Under the pieces are notes generated by a model that was not told the DNA's origin, did not search any database, and saw only the letters and a list, made by a program, of their open reading frames with translations. Made by a program: the position numbers and the translations under genes. A DNA stretch of 64,000 nucleotides, from positions 372,001 to 436,000 of the forward strand of contig CAVOKJ010000003.1 of assembly GCA_963696495.1 (NCBI GenBank). The letters run 5' to 3'. Shown here in pieces: positions 15,457-23,433 of this stretch (its first letter is position 1; each line of letters opens with the position of its first letter). Origin of the DNA: Bog-756 sp963696495 (GTDB taxonomy: Bacteria > Actinomycetota > Acidimicrobiia > Acidimicrobiales > RAAP-2).

Positions 15457-16659
15457 TCAGATCACGCCCGCCGCCCGCAGGGCGGCCAGGCGGTCGGGAC
15501 GGACGCCGAGCAGGTCGCCGAAGACGGTGTCGCTGTCGGCACCCAGTCGGCGGCCGAGATGGGTGATCCGTCCCGGCGTGCCGGTGAGGACGGCCACCGG
15601 GGCCTGCACGGTCATGGCGCCGAGGTCGGGGTCGTCGACCAGCACGAAGGTGCCCCGGGCACGGAGGTGTTCGTCGGCCAACAGCTGCTCGGCGTCGTAG
15701 ACGGGTGCCGCGGCCACCGACGCCTGCTCGAAGGCCGCCATGGCCTCGGCCAAGGTCCGGGGACGGACCCAGTCGGCCACCAGCTGGTCGACTTCCGCGG
15801 CCCGCTGCCGGCGGTGGACGGGGTCGACGTAGCTCGGGTCGTCGGCCAGATCCGGCCGGCCGATGGCCCGGTAGACCCGCGCCACGATGTTCGGGGACGC
15901 GCTGGAGATGGCCAGCCACCTGTCGTCGGCGGTCCGGTAGGCGTTGCGCGGTGCGCTGGCGTCGAATCGGTTGCCCACCCGGCCGGCGACGGTCCCCAAC
16001 TGGTCATAGGCCAGGGTGGCCGACTCGATGAGCCGGGCCAGCGGTTCGATGAGGTTGACGTCGACCAGCTGGCCGCCGCCACCGTGCACGTCACGGTGGT
16101 AGAGGGCCATCATGACGGCGTACGTCGCCGCCAGGGCGGCGACACCGTCGGCCAGCATGAACGGCGGGAGCGTCGGTGGTCCGTCGGGCTGCCCGGTCAG
16201 ATGGGCGAACCCGCTCATGGCCTCGGCCAGCGTGCCGAAGCCCGGTCGGTCGCTCTTCGGCCCGCCCCGGCCGTACCCGCTCACATGGAGCACCACCAGC
16301 TGCGGATGCCGATCGTGCACCGAGTCGTAGTCGATCCCCCAACGGGCCATGGCGCTCGGCCGGTTGTTGACGATGAGCACGTCGCTGACGTCGAGCAGGT
16401 CATGGAGGAGATCCCGACCATCGGGCTGGCGGAGGTCCAGGGTCACGCAGCGCTTGTTGCGGCTCATGCTCTTCCATACCAGCCCCACCCCGTCCTTGCG
16501 GTCACCCCAGGTGCGCATGGGGTCGCCCACCCCGGGCTGCTCCACCTTGATCACGTCGGCCCCGAACTCGCCCATGGCGGTGGCGACGAGCGGGCCGGCC
16601 GCCAGGGTCGCCGCATCCACGACCCGGACGCCGCCGAGCGGTCCGTCCGCCTCAGCCAT
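15457..16659 (-). CDS. CaiB/BaiF family (class III) CoA transferase
   Basis: This is a 400-residue CoA transferase. LGGVRVVDAATLAAGPLVAT, then AMGEFGADVIKVEQPGVGD, is the class III N-terminus. The aspartate in the FGTLAEAMSGFAHLTGQPDG region is near the expected covalent aspartyl-CoA position. RWLAISSASPNIVARVYRAI is the interlocked-dimer domain. It would move CoA between carboxylic acids to activate the substrate without ATP. Its ATG at 16659 overlaps the stop of the upstream monooxygenase by 8 bp, so the two are coupled. It belongs to the GntR-adjacent operon. Confidence 0.9.
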   Translation of the reverse strand: MAEADGPLGGVRVVDAATLAAGPLVATAMGEFGADVIKVEQPGVGDPMRTWGDRKDGVGLVWKSMSRNKRCVTLDLRQPDGRDLLHDLLDVSDVLIVNNRPSAMARWGIDYDSVHDRHPQLVVLHVSGYGRGGPKSDRPGFGTLAEAMSGFAHLTGQPDGPPTLPPFMLADGVAALAATYAVMMALYHRDVHGGGGQLVDVNLIEPLARLIESATLAYDQLGTVAGRVGNRFDASAPRNAYRTADDRWLAISSASPNIVARVYRAIGRPDLADDPSYVDPVHRRQRAAEVDQLVADWVRPRTLAEAMAAFEQASVAAAPVYDAEQLLADEHLRARGTFVLVDDPDLGAMTVQAPVAVLTGTPGRITHLGRRLGADSDTVFGDLLGVRPDRLAALRAAGVI

Positions 16660-18001
16660 GGCGCACCAGCTCGGGGCGATCCAACCCGAGGGTGTCGCGC
16701 AGCGTCTCCCCGGTGTAGCGGTGGCGGAACACCCCACGGCGCTGGAGCTCGGGCACCACCAACCGGACGACATCCTCGTAGGCACCCGGTGAGTGGGTGG
16801 CGGCCACGGTGAACCCGTCGCATGCCTCGGCCTCGATCCACTCCTCCATCTGGTCGGCCACCTCGGTCCCCGTCCCGACGAAACGCGGCCCCTGCAGCAG
16901 CGTGGCCCGGTGGCCGGCGAGGTCGCCGAGGGTGACGGTGTCCCCCCCGATGTGCGCCTTCAGGTTCTGCACCAGACCCCGGATGCCCGAGACCGACCCG
17001 ATGAGCTCGTCGGTGATCGGTGCGTCGAGGGCCAGGCCCGAGAAGTCGTAGTTCATGAGCTCGGACAGCAGCGTCAACGAGGCCTGCGGATCGACCAGTG
17101 AGTGGAGGAACAGGTCCTCGCGCTCCTCGGCGTGGGCGTGCGACTCCCCCACCACGGTGTACACCATGGGCAGCATCTTCACCGAGTGCGGATCCCGCCC
17201 GGCGGCGGCGATGGCGTCCTTCTGGTCCCGGTAGTGGGCACGGGCGATGTCCATCGCCGGGTCGCCGGTGAAGATCAGCTCGGCCCAGCGTGCGGCGAAG
17301 TCGCGACCCCGGCCGGACGAGCCGGCCTGGAGCAGGACCGGGCGTCCCTGCGGTGAGCGGGGGACGGTGAGCGGGCCGCGCGCGCTGAACCACTTTCCCT
17401 CGTGGTCGAGCTCGTGGACCTTGTCGGGGTCGGCGAAGATGCCATTGGCCCGGTCGAGGACGAGGGCGTCGTCCTCCCAGGTGTCCCAGAGGCCGGTCGC
17501 CACCTCGAGGAACTCGTCGGCCCGGTCGTAACGGGTGTCGTGGTCGAGGTGCTCCTGGAATCCGTAGTTCTGCGCCTCGCTGTCGTTGACCGAGGTGACG
17601 ATGTTCCAGGCCGCCCGGCCGCCGGAGAGATGATCGAGGGTGGCGAAGGTGCGGGCCACGTGGAACGGCGAGTAGTACGTGGTGGAGTAGGTCGCCCCCA
17701 GCCCGATGCGCTCGGTGGCCGCAGCCACGATGCCGAGCACCACGCTCAGGTCCAGTTTCACCGGTCGGGCCCCCAACCGGACGGCGTCGGCGACGGAGCC
17801 GCCGTAGATCCCGGGCATGGCCAGCCGGTCGTCGAAGAACATCATGTCGAAGCAGCCCTCTTCGAGGGTCCGCCCGAGCTTGGCGTAGTAGCCGGCGGTC
17901 AGGAACCCGTGGTCGGTGGCAGGATGGCGCCACGACCCGGCATAGACGGTCGTGCTCCCCGCCTGCATGAAACCCACCAACGACATCTGGCGCTTCGCCA
18001 T
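16652..18001 (-). CDS. NtaA/SnaA/DszA-type FMN-dependent monooxygenase
   Basis: This is a 449-residue flavin-dependent monooxygenase of the two-component luciferase-like group (nitrilotriacetate, dibenzothiophene sulfone and related oxidations). Signatures include GCFDMMFFDDRLAMPGIYGG, TYYSPFHVARTFATLDHLSG, then GRAAWNIVTSVNDSEAQNYG, and later PVLLQAGSSGRGRDFAARWA. These enzymes use FMNH2 from a separate reductase to cleave C-N, C-S or C-C bonds; no flavin reductase is beside it. The ATG at 18001 follows GAGGAGGG; a GTG at 18040 is less likely. It is first in a five-gene operon and diverges from the GntR gene, whose operator lies between them. Confidence 0.9.
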   Translation of the reverse strand: MAKRQMSLVGFMQAGSTTVYAGSWRHPATDHGFLTAGYYAKLGRTLEEGCFDMMFFDDRLAMPGIYGGSVADAVRLGARPVKLDLSVVLGIVAAATERIGLGATYSTTYYSPFHVARTFATLDHLSGGRAAWNIVTSVNDSEAQNYGFQEHLDHDTRYDRADEFLEVATGLWDTWEDDALVLDRANGIFADPDKVHELDHEGKWFSARGPLTVPRSPQGRPVLLQAGSSGRGRDFAARWAELIFTGDPAMDIARAHYRDQKDAIAAAGRDPHSVKMLPMVYTVVGESHAHAEEREDLFLHSLVDPQASLTLLSELMNYDFSGLALDAPITDELIGSVSGIRGLVQNLKAHIGGDTVTLGDLAGHRATLLQGPRFVGTGTEVADQMEEWIEAEACDGFTVAATHSPGAYEDVVRLVVPELQRRGVFRHRYTGETLRDTLGLDRPELVRHG

Positions 18002-18064
18002 CGTCACCACCCTCCTCGTCGCCCCTGCTCGCCCCGACACTGGCGCCGTCCCACCGCTGCAATG

Positions 18065-18084
18065 TAATATCTGATATGTCAGAT
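18065..18084 (+). promoter_or_regulatory. GntR operator overlapping -10 region and start codon
   Basis: ATCTGA (18069-18074) and TCAGAT (18079-18084) form a perfect inverted repeat around TATG, which contains the ATG of the regulator (18076-18078). TAATAT at 18065-18070 is a -10 placed 5 nt before the ATG, which implies a leaderless mRNA. A protein on this palindrome would block its own gene, and perhaps the divergent operon 68 bp away. Confidence 0.6.
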
Positions 18085-18744
18085 TTCAAATCGATCGGAG
18101 GCACGGTCCGGGCCCGCGCCGCCAGTGAGCTCCGCGACCGGATCCTCACCGGTCGGCTGCCCCCCGGGTCGAGGATCGACCTCGACGGCATCACCCGGGA
18201 GTTCGGGACCAGCCGCACGCCGGTCCGCGAGGCGCTCCTCGAGCTGTCCTACGAGGGCCTGGTCTCGGTCACCCCCCGGAGCGGGATCACCGTGCTCGGC
18301 ATCACGCCCGAGGACGCCGTGGACAACTTCGCTGTGCTGGCCACCCTGTCCGGCAAGGCCGCCGAGTGGGCGACGGAGCGGGTCACCCGGTCCGAGTTGG
18401 ACGGCCTGCGCGAGCTGGCCCTGGCCATCGGCGGCGCCGACGATGTCGTGGCGGCGAACTGGAGCTTCCACCGCGCCCTGAACCTGTTGTCCGGGTCGCC
18501 GCGACTGCTGACCTACCTCCGCCAGGCCGTCCGGGTGGTGCCCGCCAGCTACTTCGAGCTCTTCCCCGAGCAGGTCCGGCGGAGCCAAGCCGATCACGCC
18601 GTCCTGCTGGAGGCCATGGACCGCGGCGACGCCACCACCGCCCGGACGCTCACCGAGTCGCACGTGCTCGATGCCGGCGCCGCCCTGGGCGACTGGCTGC
18701 GGGCGCACACGGACGGGACACCGGAGGAGCCACCGGGGCCGTGA
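18076..18744 (+). CDS. GntR family (FCD/FadR-type) transcriptional regulator
   Basis: This is a 222-residue regulator. The winged helix covers about residues 8-75: RARAASELRDRILTGRLPPG, then REFGTSRTPVREALLELSYE, with GLVSVTPRSGITV as the wing. The C-terminal FCD domain (about 85-210) has ATLSGKAAEWATERV, a histidine in NWSFHRALNLLSGSPRLL and a second in ESHVLDAGAAL, which fit its metal/ligand site. Such proteins sense small carboxylic acids or acyl-CoA. It is divergent from the monooxygenase/CoA transferase operon and most likely controls it. Its start codon lies inside a perfect palindrome, suggesting autoregulation. Confidence 0.9.
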   Translation: MSDFKSIGGTVRARAASELRDRILTGRLPPGSRIDLDGITREFGTSRTPVREALLELSYEGLVSVTPRSGITVLGITPEDAVDNFAVLATLSGKAAEWATERVTRSELDGLRELALAIGGADDVVAANWSFHRALNLLSGSPRLLTYLRQAVRVVPASYFELFPEQVRRSQADHAVLLEAMDRGDATTARTLTESHVLDAGAALGDWLRAHTDGTPEEPPGP

Positions 18745-18765
18745 CCGTCGGCTGACCCGGTCGGA

Positions 18766-20067
18766 TCAGGAACCGGTGGCGGCGACCGCCCGCCGGGCCC
18801 TGACGCGGAAACCCTCGAGTTTCTCGTCGGCGGTACGGATCCGGGTACTGCGGGCCATGGTCGACACGTCGTGACCCACGGCACGACGCCGCAGGGCGCC
18901 CACGGTGGCGTCCTCCTTGGCCAGGCGGGTGAAGGGGTCGAAGGAGTACCACCGCATGGCGTTCTCGTGGGTCATCTTCCGCACCTGGTCGTCGGGGACG
19001 GTGTTCTTGGCGAACTCCGCGTGCAGCTCTTCGGGAGCCCCCGGCCACAACGAGTCGCTGTGCGGGTAGTCGGCCTCCCAGGCGATGTTGTCGACCCCGA
19101 TGGCCTCACGGAGCTGGATGCCCACCGGATCGCTGATGAAGCAGGTCAAGAAGTGCTCGCGGAACACCTCGCTCGGCAGCCGGCCCCCGAAGTCCTGCAA
19201 CGTCCAGGCGCGATGCATCTCGAAGGTCCGGTCGACCCGGGTCAGGAAGTAGGGGATCCACCCGGTTCCCCCTTCGGAGAGCGCCACCCGCAGGTCCGGG
19301 AAGTTCTTCAGCACCCGGGACCACAGCAGATCGGCCGCCGCCGACTGGATGTTCATCGGCTGCAGCGTGATCATCACGTCCGGTGGGGAGTCGACCGCCG
19401 GGATGGACAGCCTCCCCGACGAGCCCAGGTGGATGGAGAGCACGGTGCCCGTGTCGCAGCACGCCCGCCAGACCGGGTCCCAGTAGTCGTCGTGGAAGCT
19501 CGGATAGCCGAGGGCGGCCGGGTTCTCGGTGAAGCTGAGCGAGTGACAGCCCTTGGCCGCCACCCGCCGGATCTCCTCGGCGGTCAGCTCGGCATCCCAG
19601 ATCACCGGGACGGCCATGGGGATGAAGCGCTCCGGGTAGGCCCCGCACCACTCGTCGATGTGCCAGTCGTTGTACGCACGGACCAGGGCCAGCGACAGAT
19701 CGGCGTCGTCGCTGGCGAAGACGCGGGCCGTAAAGGTGGGGAACGAGGGGAAGTTCATCGAGGCCAGCACGCCGCCGGCGTCCATGTCCTTGACCCGTTC
19801 GTGCACGTCGTAGCAGCCGGGTCGTACCTCGTCGAGGCTCTGGGGTTCGAGGCCGTACTCCTCCTTCGGCCGACCGGCCACGGCGTTGAGGGCCGCCGTC
19901 TCCATCACCACCTTGCCGAAGGTCCACACGTCGGAGCCCTCGGCGTTCCTGGAGAGCTTCGGTGCCCGGTCCTGGTACTTGGCGTCGAGGTGCCCGACGA
20001 AGAGGTCGGGTGGCTCGATCACGTGGTCGTCGACACTGATCAGGATGAGATCGTCAACATCCGGCAT
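18766..20067 (-). CDS. Amidohydrolase-2 family protein
   Basis: This is a 433-residue TIM-barrel hydrolase of the amidohydrolase-related (ACMSD-like) group. The N-terminus ILISVDDHVIEPPDLF carries Asp-His of the metal site. VRAYNDWHIDEWCGAYPERF is the conserved helix, VLSIHLGSSG the histidine strand, and NIAWEADYPHSDSLWPGAPE the C-terminal aspartate strand. Members act as decarboxylases or hydrolases of cyclic or aromatic acids; a close architectural match is at 33408. The ATG at 20067 follows a GGGGAGGG ribosome site. A perfect AGAA-N5-TTCT palindrome sits just upstream of that site. Confidence 0.87.
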   Translation of the reverse strand: MPDVDDLILISVDDHVIEPPDLFVGHLDAKYQDRAPKLSRNAEGSDVWTFGKVVMETAALNAVAGRPKEEYGLEPQSLDEVRPGCYDVHERVKDMDAGGVLASMNFPSFPTFTARVFASDDADLSLALVRAYNDWHIDEWCGAYPERFIPMAVPVIWDAELTAEEIRRVAAKGCHSLSFTENPAALGYPSFHDDYWDPVWRACCDTGTVLSIHLGSSGRLSIPAVDSPPDVMITLQPMNIQSAAADLLWSRVLKNFPDLRVALSEGGTGWIPYFLTRVDRTFEMHRAWTLQDFGGRLPSEVFREHFLTCFISDPVGIQLREAIGVDNIAWEADYPHSDSLWPGAPEELHAEFAKNTVPDDQVRKMTHENAMRWYSFDPFTRLAKEDATVGALRRRAVGHDVSTMARSTRIRTADEKLEGFRVRARRAVAATGS

Positions 20068-20079
20068 GGGCCCTCCCCG

Positions 20080-20092
20080 AGAATACTGTTCT
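20080..20092 (-). promoter_or_regulatory. AGAA-N5-TTCT palindrome upstream of amidohydrolase gene
   Basis: AGAATACTGTTCT lies 13-25 bp before the start codon, abutting the ribosome site. It belongs to the recurrent promoter motif of the window. Confidence 0.5.
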
Positions 20093-20191
20093 TCAAATCG
20101 CATAATGATCCTATAGCAGCGCCCGGCCACCGGCGACGCCGGCCATGGAGCCCTCCGCCGGGTCGGACCGTCCGGGAGCCGGCGGAATTTC

Positions 20192-20219
20192 GGGGAGGCC
20201 GGGCCCGCCCGGCCTCCCC
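20192..20219 (-). terminator. Strong 13-bp hairpin after the ABC transporter operon
   Basis: GGGGAGGCCGGGC at 20192-20204 pairs perfectly with 20207-20219, leaving a 2-nt centre. It lies about 185 bp beyond the stop of the substrate-binding protein. No T-tract follows, so it may be an actinobacterial-type terminator or a processing structure. Confidence 0.5.
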
Positions 20220-20404
20220 GGCCCTTCCCGTGCGACGCGCGCCCGTGCGACGGGGCGCCGACCGACAGGGACCGATGCCGCCGACCCGCCCACCGACGAT
20301 CCCGGCGACCGCCCGCCGTCCCGCACGCCCGACGGCGACCGCCGGCGCCGGGCGTTTCCCGGACGGGCGGGCCCCGGGGCGCTAGGAGACCAGGGACCCC
20401 TCGG

Positions 20405-21652
20405 TCACGACGCGCTCGCCGTCGAGGTCCCCGCGACGTCCTTCCCGCAGGTCGGCGTGGGGGAGATCGGGGCGAATCCGTTCGGCTCGGCCTTCATGAC
20501 CCAGGTGCAGTTGGGCGAGTCGTGACCGAAGATGGTCGAGTAGTTGATCGTGTCGGGCAACAGCCCGTTGGCGTTGTAGGACTTCAGCCCCCTGAGGTCC
20601 TTGATGACCTCTTGCCGCGTCGGGTTCTTCCCCGCCAGCTCGAGGCCCTTGATCATGAGGTCGGCTCCCGCCCACGACTCGTACTGCCCGAAGTTCGGGA
20701 ACTGGCTCGAGGAGAAGTGCTCGTACTTCTCCAGCGCGGCCTGCATCTGCTTGGTGCCGGCATTGGGAAGGTTGAAGGGCCGGAACAACGAGAGGAAGTA
20801 GTCACCCTGGAGGGTGTTCCACACCGGCGAGTGGATCACACTGGGCTCGTAGCCGGTGGCGAACAAGGTCACCTTGAGCTTGACGCCGGCTTGCTTGAGG
20901 GCCGTGGCCAGGGCGTAGTTGGAGTTGTTGTCCATGGCCGGCACCATGGCATTGATGTTGTTCTGCTTCGCCACCAGCGCGGCACTCGTGAAGTCCACAC
21001 CGCCCAGGGGAACGGTGGTGTCCAGGACCCCGACCTTGCCCCCCGCGTCCTTGATGGCGTCCGCCGTGCTGATCGCCGCTCGGGTGGAGGACGGCGAGAT
21101 GCCGTACCCGTATGAGCCGAGGACGGTCCCGCCGTGCTGCTTGAGGAAGGTGCCCAACAGCGTGTTGACCGGATACTTCGGGTCCACGCTCCCGAGGTCC
21201 GACGCGAACATGTTCGTGTACGGCTGCTCGCCCCACTCGGGTCCGTCGTCGTACGTGCCCGTGACCGGAACACCCGCCTGCTGGGGGTACTTGGCGGCGA
21301 GGAAGAACAACGGACTCTGGGAGACGATCCCGAGGGCCTTCGAGTCGGCGTCCTGCACCGCCGTGGCGATGGCGGTCGGGCTCGTCTGGTCGTCGATGAT
21401 CAACGGGACGATCTTGTGCCCGTTCACACCGCCCTCGGCGTTCTGCAGCGCGATCCGCGCCTTGAATCCCGCCGGAGAGGTCGCGTTCTCCGACGCTCCC
21501 TCCCCACTGAGGTCGGTGATGTAGGCGATGGTGATCGGGGCGGGGGATGCCGAGGCCGCCGTCGCCGTCGTCACGGTCGCTCCGAGCGCCACCAGTGGCA
21601 AGGGGGCCAGCACGGCCAGCGTCGCCTTGCCCAACGAACGGATCACGGACAT
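20405..21652 (-). CDS. ABC transporter substrate-binding protein, branched-chain amino acid type
   Basis: This is a 415-residue exported solute receptor. The N-terminus has a basic start and hydrophobic core (MSVIRSLGKATLAVLAPLPL, then VALGATVTTATAASASPAP), a classical Sec signal. No lipobox cysteine is visible, so it may be secreted or held by other means. The mature part opens with ITIAYITDLSGEG, the periplasmic-binding-protein type I fold of LivJ/UrtA-like receptors. Two central stretches, VPVTGTYDDGP and YGYGISPSSTRAAISTADAI, fit that fold. The ATG at 21652 has GGAGG 5 nt upstream. It is the last gene after the permease and ATPases, 150 bp downstream of the second ATPase. The ligand may be a carboxylic acid catabolised by the neighbours rather than an amino acid. 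Confidence 0.9.
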   Translation of the reverse strand: MSVIRSLGKATLAVLAPLPLVALGATVTTATAASASPAPITIAYITDLSGEGASENATSPAGFKARIALQNAEGGVNGHKIVPLIIDDQTSPTAIATAVQDADSKALGIVSQSPLFFLAAKYPQQAGVPVTGTYDDGPEWGEQPYTNMFASDLGSVDPKYPVNTLLGTFLKQHGGTVLGSYGYGISPSSTRAAISTADAIKDAGGKVGVLDTTVPLGGVDFTSAALVAKQNNINAMVPAMDNNSNYALATALKQAGVKLKVTLFATGYEPSVIHSPVWNTLQGDYFLSLFRPFNLPNAGTKQMQAALEKYEHFSSSQFPNFGQYESWAGADLMIKGLELAGKNPTRQEVIKDLRGLKSYNANGLLPDTINYSTIFGHDSPNCTWVMKAEPNGFAPISPTPTCGKDVAGTSTASAS

Positions 21653-21802
21653 TTTTCCTCCAGGGTGTGCACGCCTGTGCACGGACTGGGCTCCAGACGG
21701 ACTGGCAGCCGGACTCATCGTTGTCACTTCAGGATCCCCTCCTCAGGCTCGTCGCCGACCCCCCGGCGCGGTGCGCCGAGGGCACCGGGAGCGAGCGGAT
21801 TT

Positions 21803-22552
21803 TCACTCTAACTGGCCAGCCGCAACAGGTGACGTCGCGGCTTCACCTTCTCCTAGATACCGATCCAACACCTCTTGACCCGCCTCCGACGCCGGGCCCG
21901 ACCATCCCACCCGACCACGGCTCAGGATCACGCAGTCGTCGGCCATGGCCAGTGCCCGGTGCACGAACTGCTCGCTCAACACGATGGTGATGCCTGACCG
22001 ACGGGCTTCCTCCAGGCTCTGGAAGACCGACTCCGTGATGAGGGGGGCGAGACCGAGCGAGAGCTCGTCGGCGATGACCAGCTTCGGGGACACGGCCAGC
22101 GCCCGGGCCAGGGCCAGCATCTGCTGTTCACCGCCGGACAGACTCCCGGCCCGTTGCGCAGTGCGCGTGCCCAGTACCGGAAATTGCTCGATCGCCCGCT
22201 CGATGGCGGTCCCCCGCTCGCCGCGGGGCTCCTGGGCCACCGCCATGCGCAGGTTCTCGATCACGGAGAGGCCGGGGAAGATGCCACGGCCCTCGGGAAC
22301 ATACGTGAGGCCCAGTCGACGGACGTGGTGGGCGGAGGCCCCGGTGATGTCCTGCCCGTCGAACCAGATACGACCCGCCGTCGGTGGCACGAGGCCGGAG
22401 ACGGCTCGGGCGAGCGTGCTCTTCCCCGCTCCGTTCGGCCCCAGCACGGCGAGCACCGTGCCCGGCACCACGTCGACGGAGACCCCGAAGAGCGCCTGCG
22501 AGGGCCCGTAACACACGTCGACGTCCCGGACGCTGAGCAGCGGCTCGGTCAT
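21803..22552 (-). CDS. livF: ABC transporter ATP-binding protein, LivF type
   Basis: This is a 249-residue ATPase. Walker A GPNGAGKST is at about residues 37-45, the signature LSGGEQQM near 139, and Walker B LVIADE near 159, followed by SLGLAPLI, typical of LivF. VPEGRGIFPGLSVIENLRMA is the Q-loop region specific to this subfamily. It forms a heterodimer with the LivG-type ATPase whose stop overlaps its start by 4 bp (ATGA), powering import through the fused permease. The symbol reflects family placement, not proven substrate. Confidence 0.92.
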   Translation of the reverse strand: MTEPLLSVRDVDVCYGPSQALFGVSVDVVPGTVLAVLGPNGAGKSTLARAVSGLVPPTAGRIWFDGQDITGASAHHVRRLGLTYVPEGRGIFPGLSVIENLRMAVAQEPRGERGTAIERAIEQFPVLGTRTAQRAGSLSGGEQQMLALARALAVSPKLVIADELSLGLAPLITESVFQSLEEARRSGITIVLSEQFVHRALAMADDCVILSRGRVGWSGPASEAGQEVLDRYLGEGEAATSPVAAGQLE

Positions 22553-23433
22553 GGCCCGTCCCGTCGGATGGACGCATCACCGGGCGGCGCGTCGGGGGCC
22601 AGTCGTTGCGGCGGCTCGCCGTCGCCGAGGTACGCGGCACGAACGGCCGGGTCGTGGCGGATCTCCTCGGGGCTCCCGACGGCGATCCGCTTGCCGAAAT
22701 CGAGGACGACCACCGAGTCCGAGAGGGCCAGCACCGCGGCCACGTCGTGCTCGACGATGACGATCGAGAGATCGACCTGTTCGTGCCCCACGAGGCGCCT
22801 GAACACCGAGAGCAGGTTCTCCGAACCGTGCATGTCGAGACCCGAGAGCGGTTCGTCCAGCAGCAGCACGTGCGGATCGCTGGCCAGGGCACGGCCCACC
22901 TCCACCAGCCGCAGGACACCCAGGGGCAGGGCGGCCACCGGTGCCTTGGCCACCCTGGTGAGCCCGAGGAGCCCGAGCAGGCCGTCCACCATGTAGTCCT
23001 CCGCCTTCGACGGCGGCAGGAGCGATCGCGGATCGATCATGTCCCGCCACATCCGCCACGGAGCGACATGGGCCCGGTACGCCAGGACCAGGTGCTCACG
23101 GACGTTCAGTCCCATGAACAGTTCCGGCTGCTGGAACGTCCGCGCCAGCCCCCGGGTGGCCCGGGCGCGCACCGAGGCGTGGGTCACGTCCTCGCCGCGC
23201 AGCCGCACCGTGCCGCTGTTGGGCCGCACAAGCCCGGACAGCACACCGAGCAGGGTCGACTTGCCGGCTCCGTTGGGTCCGACCAGCCCGACGATGCTCC
23301 GCGGTGGGACGTGGAGGCTCACCTCCGACAGAGCCGTCAGTCCCCCGAAGTGCACCGTGATGTCGTTGGCGTCGAGCGACAGCGTGCCGACGTCGGTGCC
23401 GGCCTGCCCGACAGGATCGACCGCCGCCGCCAT
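22549..23433 (-). CDS. livG: ABC transporter ATP-binding protein, LivG type
   Basis: This is a 294-residue ATPase with Walker A GPNGAGKST, Q-loop LARTFQQPELFMGLNVREHL and Walker B VLLLDEPLSGLD. The ABC signature is degenerate (ALPLGVLRLVEVGRAL in place of the usual LSxGQ), as is common in LivG proteins, which have LPYGQQR-like forms. The histidine switch IVIVEHDVAAVL is intact. Its ATG overlaps the permease stop by 4 bp and its stop overlaps the LivF start. It has about 20 residues of non-family sequence before the first strand. Confidence 0.92.
   Translation of the reverse strand: MAAAVDPVGQAGTDVGTLSLDANDITVHFGGLTALSEVSLHVPPRSIVGLVGPNGAGKSTLLGVLSGLVRPNSGTVRLRGEDVTHASVRARATRGLARTFQQPELFMGLNVREHLVLAYRAHVAPWRMWRDMIDPRSLLPPSKAEDYMVDGLLGLLGLTRVAKAPVAALPLGVLRLVEVGRALASDPHVLLLDEPLSGLDMHGSENLLSVFRRLVGHEQVDLSIVIVEHDVAAVLALSDSVVVLDFGKRIAVGSPEEIRHDPAVRAAYLGDGEPPQRLAPDAPPGDASIRRDGP

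Larger units (their letters stand above)
20068..20404. other. 337-bp intergenic region
   Basis: It holds the amidohydrolase promoter region (20080-20120, AT-rich, with TATAGGAT on the - strand), a long perfect hairpin (20192-20219) and GC-rich filler. No gene is supported. Confidence 0.6.
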
